A stretch of DNA of 8,143 nt from Anaerolineales bacterium (GTDB lineage Bacteria > Chloroflexota > Anaerolineae > Anaerolineales > E44-bin32), in the NCBI GenBank assembly GCA_023250385.1, contig JAHFAU010000089.1, positions 1-8,143 on the forward strand, written 5' to 3'. A model generated the notes under the pieces. That model did not search any database. It saw only the letters and a program-made list of their open reading frames with translations, and was not told where the DNA came from. Positions within the stretch are counted from its first letter, which is position 1, and each line of letters starts with the position of its first letter. Below, one piece after another: positions 6,480-8,143 of this stretch. The translations under genes and the position numbers were made by a program.

Positions 6480-6573
6480 AGTTCTGGAAAACTAGGTCCT
6501 GCGAATTCCCGGTGCGTGATGGATCCGATGGTTAATCCACCAGGCCTCCGTCCGCTGCAGCCGCCCGACCCCG

Positions 6574-8079
6574 CTATGCCGCGGCTGCCACGATCAGGCT
6601 GAGCACGACCAGCAGGACCCCGCAGGGAGCCAGCAGCCGGCTCAGCACCTCGCCCTCCCGGCCCGCTACCCCGGCGGTGCTGGTGCCGACAACGATCTTG
6701 GAGGGCGCCAATACGGACCCGATCGCCCCACCTGCGGTTTGGGCTGCCAGCAGAATCGGCACTCGATAGCCCAGCAGTTGCGCGGTGCGCAGCTGAAGCT
6801 GACCAAAGATCACGTTGGAGTTGGTATTCGAGCCGGTGATGAACGCTCCCAACGCGCCAATCCAGGTCGCGACGATCGGATAGGCCCGGCCGGCGGCCTG
6901 CGCCAATCCACCGGCGAGCAGCTCCGTCATGCCGGCATGAGCCATCACCACCGCCATCGACACCAATGCCAGCACGGCCAGGCTGGCCGGCGCCACCCGA
7001 GAGAGTGTGCCCTCCATAATCCGCCTCAACGCGCCCGGTCGATAACGGCCGGTCTGCCGATAGACAACGTAACCCACGAGCGAGGCATATCCCAGCAGCG
7101 CGCCGGCATGCCGGAAGATCGGAATGATTCGACCGGGCCCGGGCGAGGTAACAAACCCCAACTCCGTGCGGACTTCCGGAAAGTCAATCCGGATCTGGAC
7201 CCGGCCCAAACCCTGCTCAAGAGGTGGAATCAGCTGCACCGCCAGCGTGATCAGGATCAGCGCCAGGTAGGCCGCCAGTGCCAAACCTAGCGTGCGAGGC
7301 GTTCGCTCGCCAGTCGGCCGGCGAGCAAAGAATAGCCCCACCAGCAGGCCTGCCAGGCTGCCGCCGAACCCTGCCAAATGCCAGAGCCGGTGGGTGGCCA
7401 GCCAGTACTGCACTCCAGCCATCACGGCTCCAATCAATAGAAGCGGACCCGCCAGCCGCACCACCGCGGCCCACCTTCCAGCGGCACGCGCGGCCAGAAT
7501 GCCGCAGCCGAATACCGCCACGCCCAGCAGCGCGGCCGCCGGCGCAGCTAACTGTTCGCCCGGAACTCCGGTTGACCCGATCAGAGCCTGGAACGACGAA
7601 CCGAGCGAGCCGAAGGTGACCGACCAGGCGTGCCCCAGCGACGGAATCACCATTGCCGGGATCGGTTCGAATCCAAGCCCGATCAACAGCGGCGCGGTGA
7701 CCGCAACCGGGACGCCAAAACCGCCCACCCCTTGGAGGAACGAGGCGAAGGGCCAGCTGATCAGCAGGGCCTGCATCCCCCGATCCCTAAAGAGCTGGGG
7801 CAGCGATTGGCTGATCACCTCGACCGCCCCGGCCTCATCGGCCACCCGATACAACAGAAATGCGCCCCAAATGATAAGCAGCACATCCAGGGCCAGCAGC
7901 AATGCCTTGGCATGCGCGACGGCCAACAGTTGAATCCCTGCTCCAAAACGGAAGGCCGCCAGGATTGTCGCAACCAACCATCCGGCCGGCCCGGCTTTGG
8001 CTGCTCCCCAGTGAAACCTCACCATCAACACCAGCAGCAGGACCACCGGCAGCGCAGCCAACGCCCAATCAAGAAGCAT
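6574..8079 (-). CDS. LctP-family permease (L-lactate/glycolate:H+ symporter family)
   Basis: The 501-residue, strongly hydrophobic membrane protein has the conserved motifs of the lactate permease family: FLQGVGGFGVPVAVTAPLLIG (from residue 114), GHAWSVTFGSLG (149-160), GSNTNSN (416-422), and a C-terminal AAQTAGGAIGSVLAPSKIVVG region. About 12-14 transmembrane segments are expected. It is shorter than E. coli LldP or GlcA (about 550). Relatives import lactate, glycolate and similar 2-hydroxy acids with protons. The ATG at 8079 begins a typical hydrophobic first segment, but the ribosome site is weak (GAGTGA about ten bases upstream). The gene converges on the thiolase, separated by 94 bp with no convincing terminator. 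Any link to CoA-dependent acid breakdown rests on proximity only. Confidence 0.93.
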   Translation of the reverse strand: MLLDWALAALPVVLLLVLMVRFHWGAAKAGPAGWLVATILAAFRFGAGIQLLAVAHAKALLLALDVLLIIWGAFLLYRVADEAGAVEVISQSLPQLFRDRGMQALLISWPFASFLQGVGGFGVPVAVTAPLLIGLGFEPIPAMVIPSLGHAWSVTFGSLGSSFQALIGSTGVPGEQLAAPAAALLGVAVFGCGILAARAAGRWAAVVRLAGPLLLIGAVMAGVQYWLATHRLWHLAGFGGSLAGLLVGLFFARRPTGERTPRTLGLALAAYLALILITLAVQLIPPLEQGLGRVQIRIDFPEVRTELGFVTSPGPGRIIPIFRHAGALLGYASLVGYVVYRQTGRYRPGALRRIMEGTLSRVAPASLAVLALVSMAVVMAHAGMTELLAGGLAQAAGRAYPIVATWIGALGAFITGSNTNSNVIFGQLQLRTAQLLGYRVPILLAAQTAGGAIGSVLAPSKIVVGTSTAGVAGREGEVLSRLLAPCGVLLVVLSLIVAAAA

Positions 8080-8085
8080 AGATTT

Positions 8086-8143
8086 TCACTCGGCCCGCGA
8101 CGCGAACCCCAGCCGCTCGTGGGGTCGTCGAGCGGCCGCAGGC
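8086..8143 (-). CDS. Possible C-terminal tail of an upstream gene (partial)
   Basis: One minus-strand frame stays open from the right edge and ends at TGA 8088-8086, six bases before the permease ATG, with a tail reading ERLGFASRAE. The spacing fits an operon junction. The other two minus frames are also open over this short distance, so this is only a guess, and no family can be recognised from 18 residues. Confidence 0.2.
   Translation of the reverse strand, partial: PAAARRPHERLGFASRAE
8112..8136. repeat. Perfect 8-bp inverted repeat with a 9-base loop
   Basis: GCCGCTCG (8112-8119) and CGAGCGGC (8129-8136) are exact reverse complements. They lie 33 bp upstream of the permease start. In such GC-rich DNA, repeats of this size can arise by chance. 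It may lie inside the upstream gene or be a hairpin or operator ahead of the permease. Confidence 0.3.

Noticed and set aside
6557..6588. GCAGCCGC/GCGGCTGC 8-bp inverted repeat across the permease stop codon, a possible terminator between convergent genes
   Set aside because: The loop is 16 bases and no U-tract is present on either strand; too weak to call a terminator.

Overview
The window is a compact, high-GC bacterial segment (roughly 60-65% G+C by eye) with short intergenic gaps and mostly weak Shine-Dalgarno sequences. It carries seven clearly recognisable protein-coding genes, one of them cut by the left edge, plus a doubtful gene tail at the right edge. I see no RNA genes, insertion sequences, phage genes or CRISPR. 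The gene content (CoxM/CoxS-type hydroxylase subunits, CaiB-type CoA-transferase, SCP2-type thiolase, amidase, FdrA) suits a free-living heterotroph specialised in degrading organic acids and N-heterocyclic or amide compounds. Such sets are common in Chloroflexota, Actinomycetota and several uncultured lineages, but the sequence alone does not fix the phylum.

Layout. Bases 1-4028 hold a leftward series that reads, in transcription order: CoxM-type FAD subunit (4028-3126), CoxS-type 2Fe-2S subunit (3095-2616), a small VOC/glyoxalase-fold protein (2537-2172), an amidase-signature hydrolase (2175-868, overlapping the previous gene by 4 bp), then an FdrA-family protein (743 to beyond the left edge). 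A 9-bp hairpin sits directly after the coxS stop. A TGTGA-N6-TCACA palindrome sits just upstream of fdrA, suggesting that fdrA may be controlled separately. The molybdopterin-binding large subunit that normally accompanies CoxM/CoxS is not in the window.

Bases 4029-4111 form a divergent promoter region with a perfect TATAAT for the rightward unit and a TACAAT for the leftward unit. Rightward are a CaiB/BaiF family CoA-transferase (4112-5335) and, one base later, a thiolase-fold protein (5337-6479). The thiolase keeps its conserved histidines, but its nucleophilic cysteine is replaced by methionine. Converging on this pair from the right is an LctP-family lactate/glycolate permease (8079-6574).

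How the genes may work together (inference): the leftward cluster looks like a hydroxylase plus amide hydrolysis route ending in an FdrA-type carbamoyl or acyl transfer step, reminiscent of purine, ureide or oxamate nitrogen recovery. The rightward pair would activate a carboxylate to its CoA thioester and then act on it in a reaction that cannot be ordinary cysteine-dependent thiolysis. The permease could import a 2-hydroxy acid, but it is convergent, so the link is only proximity.
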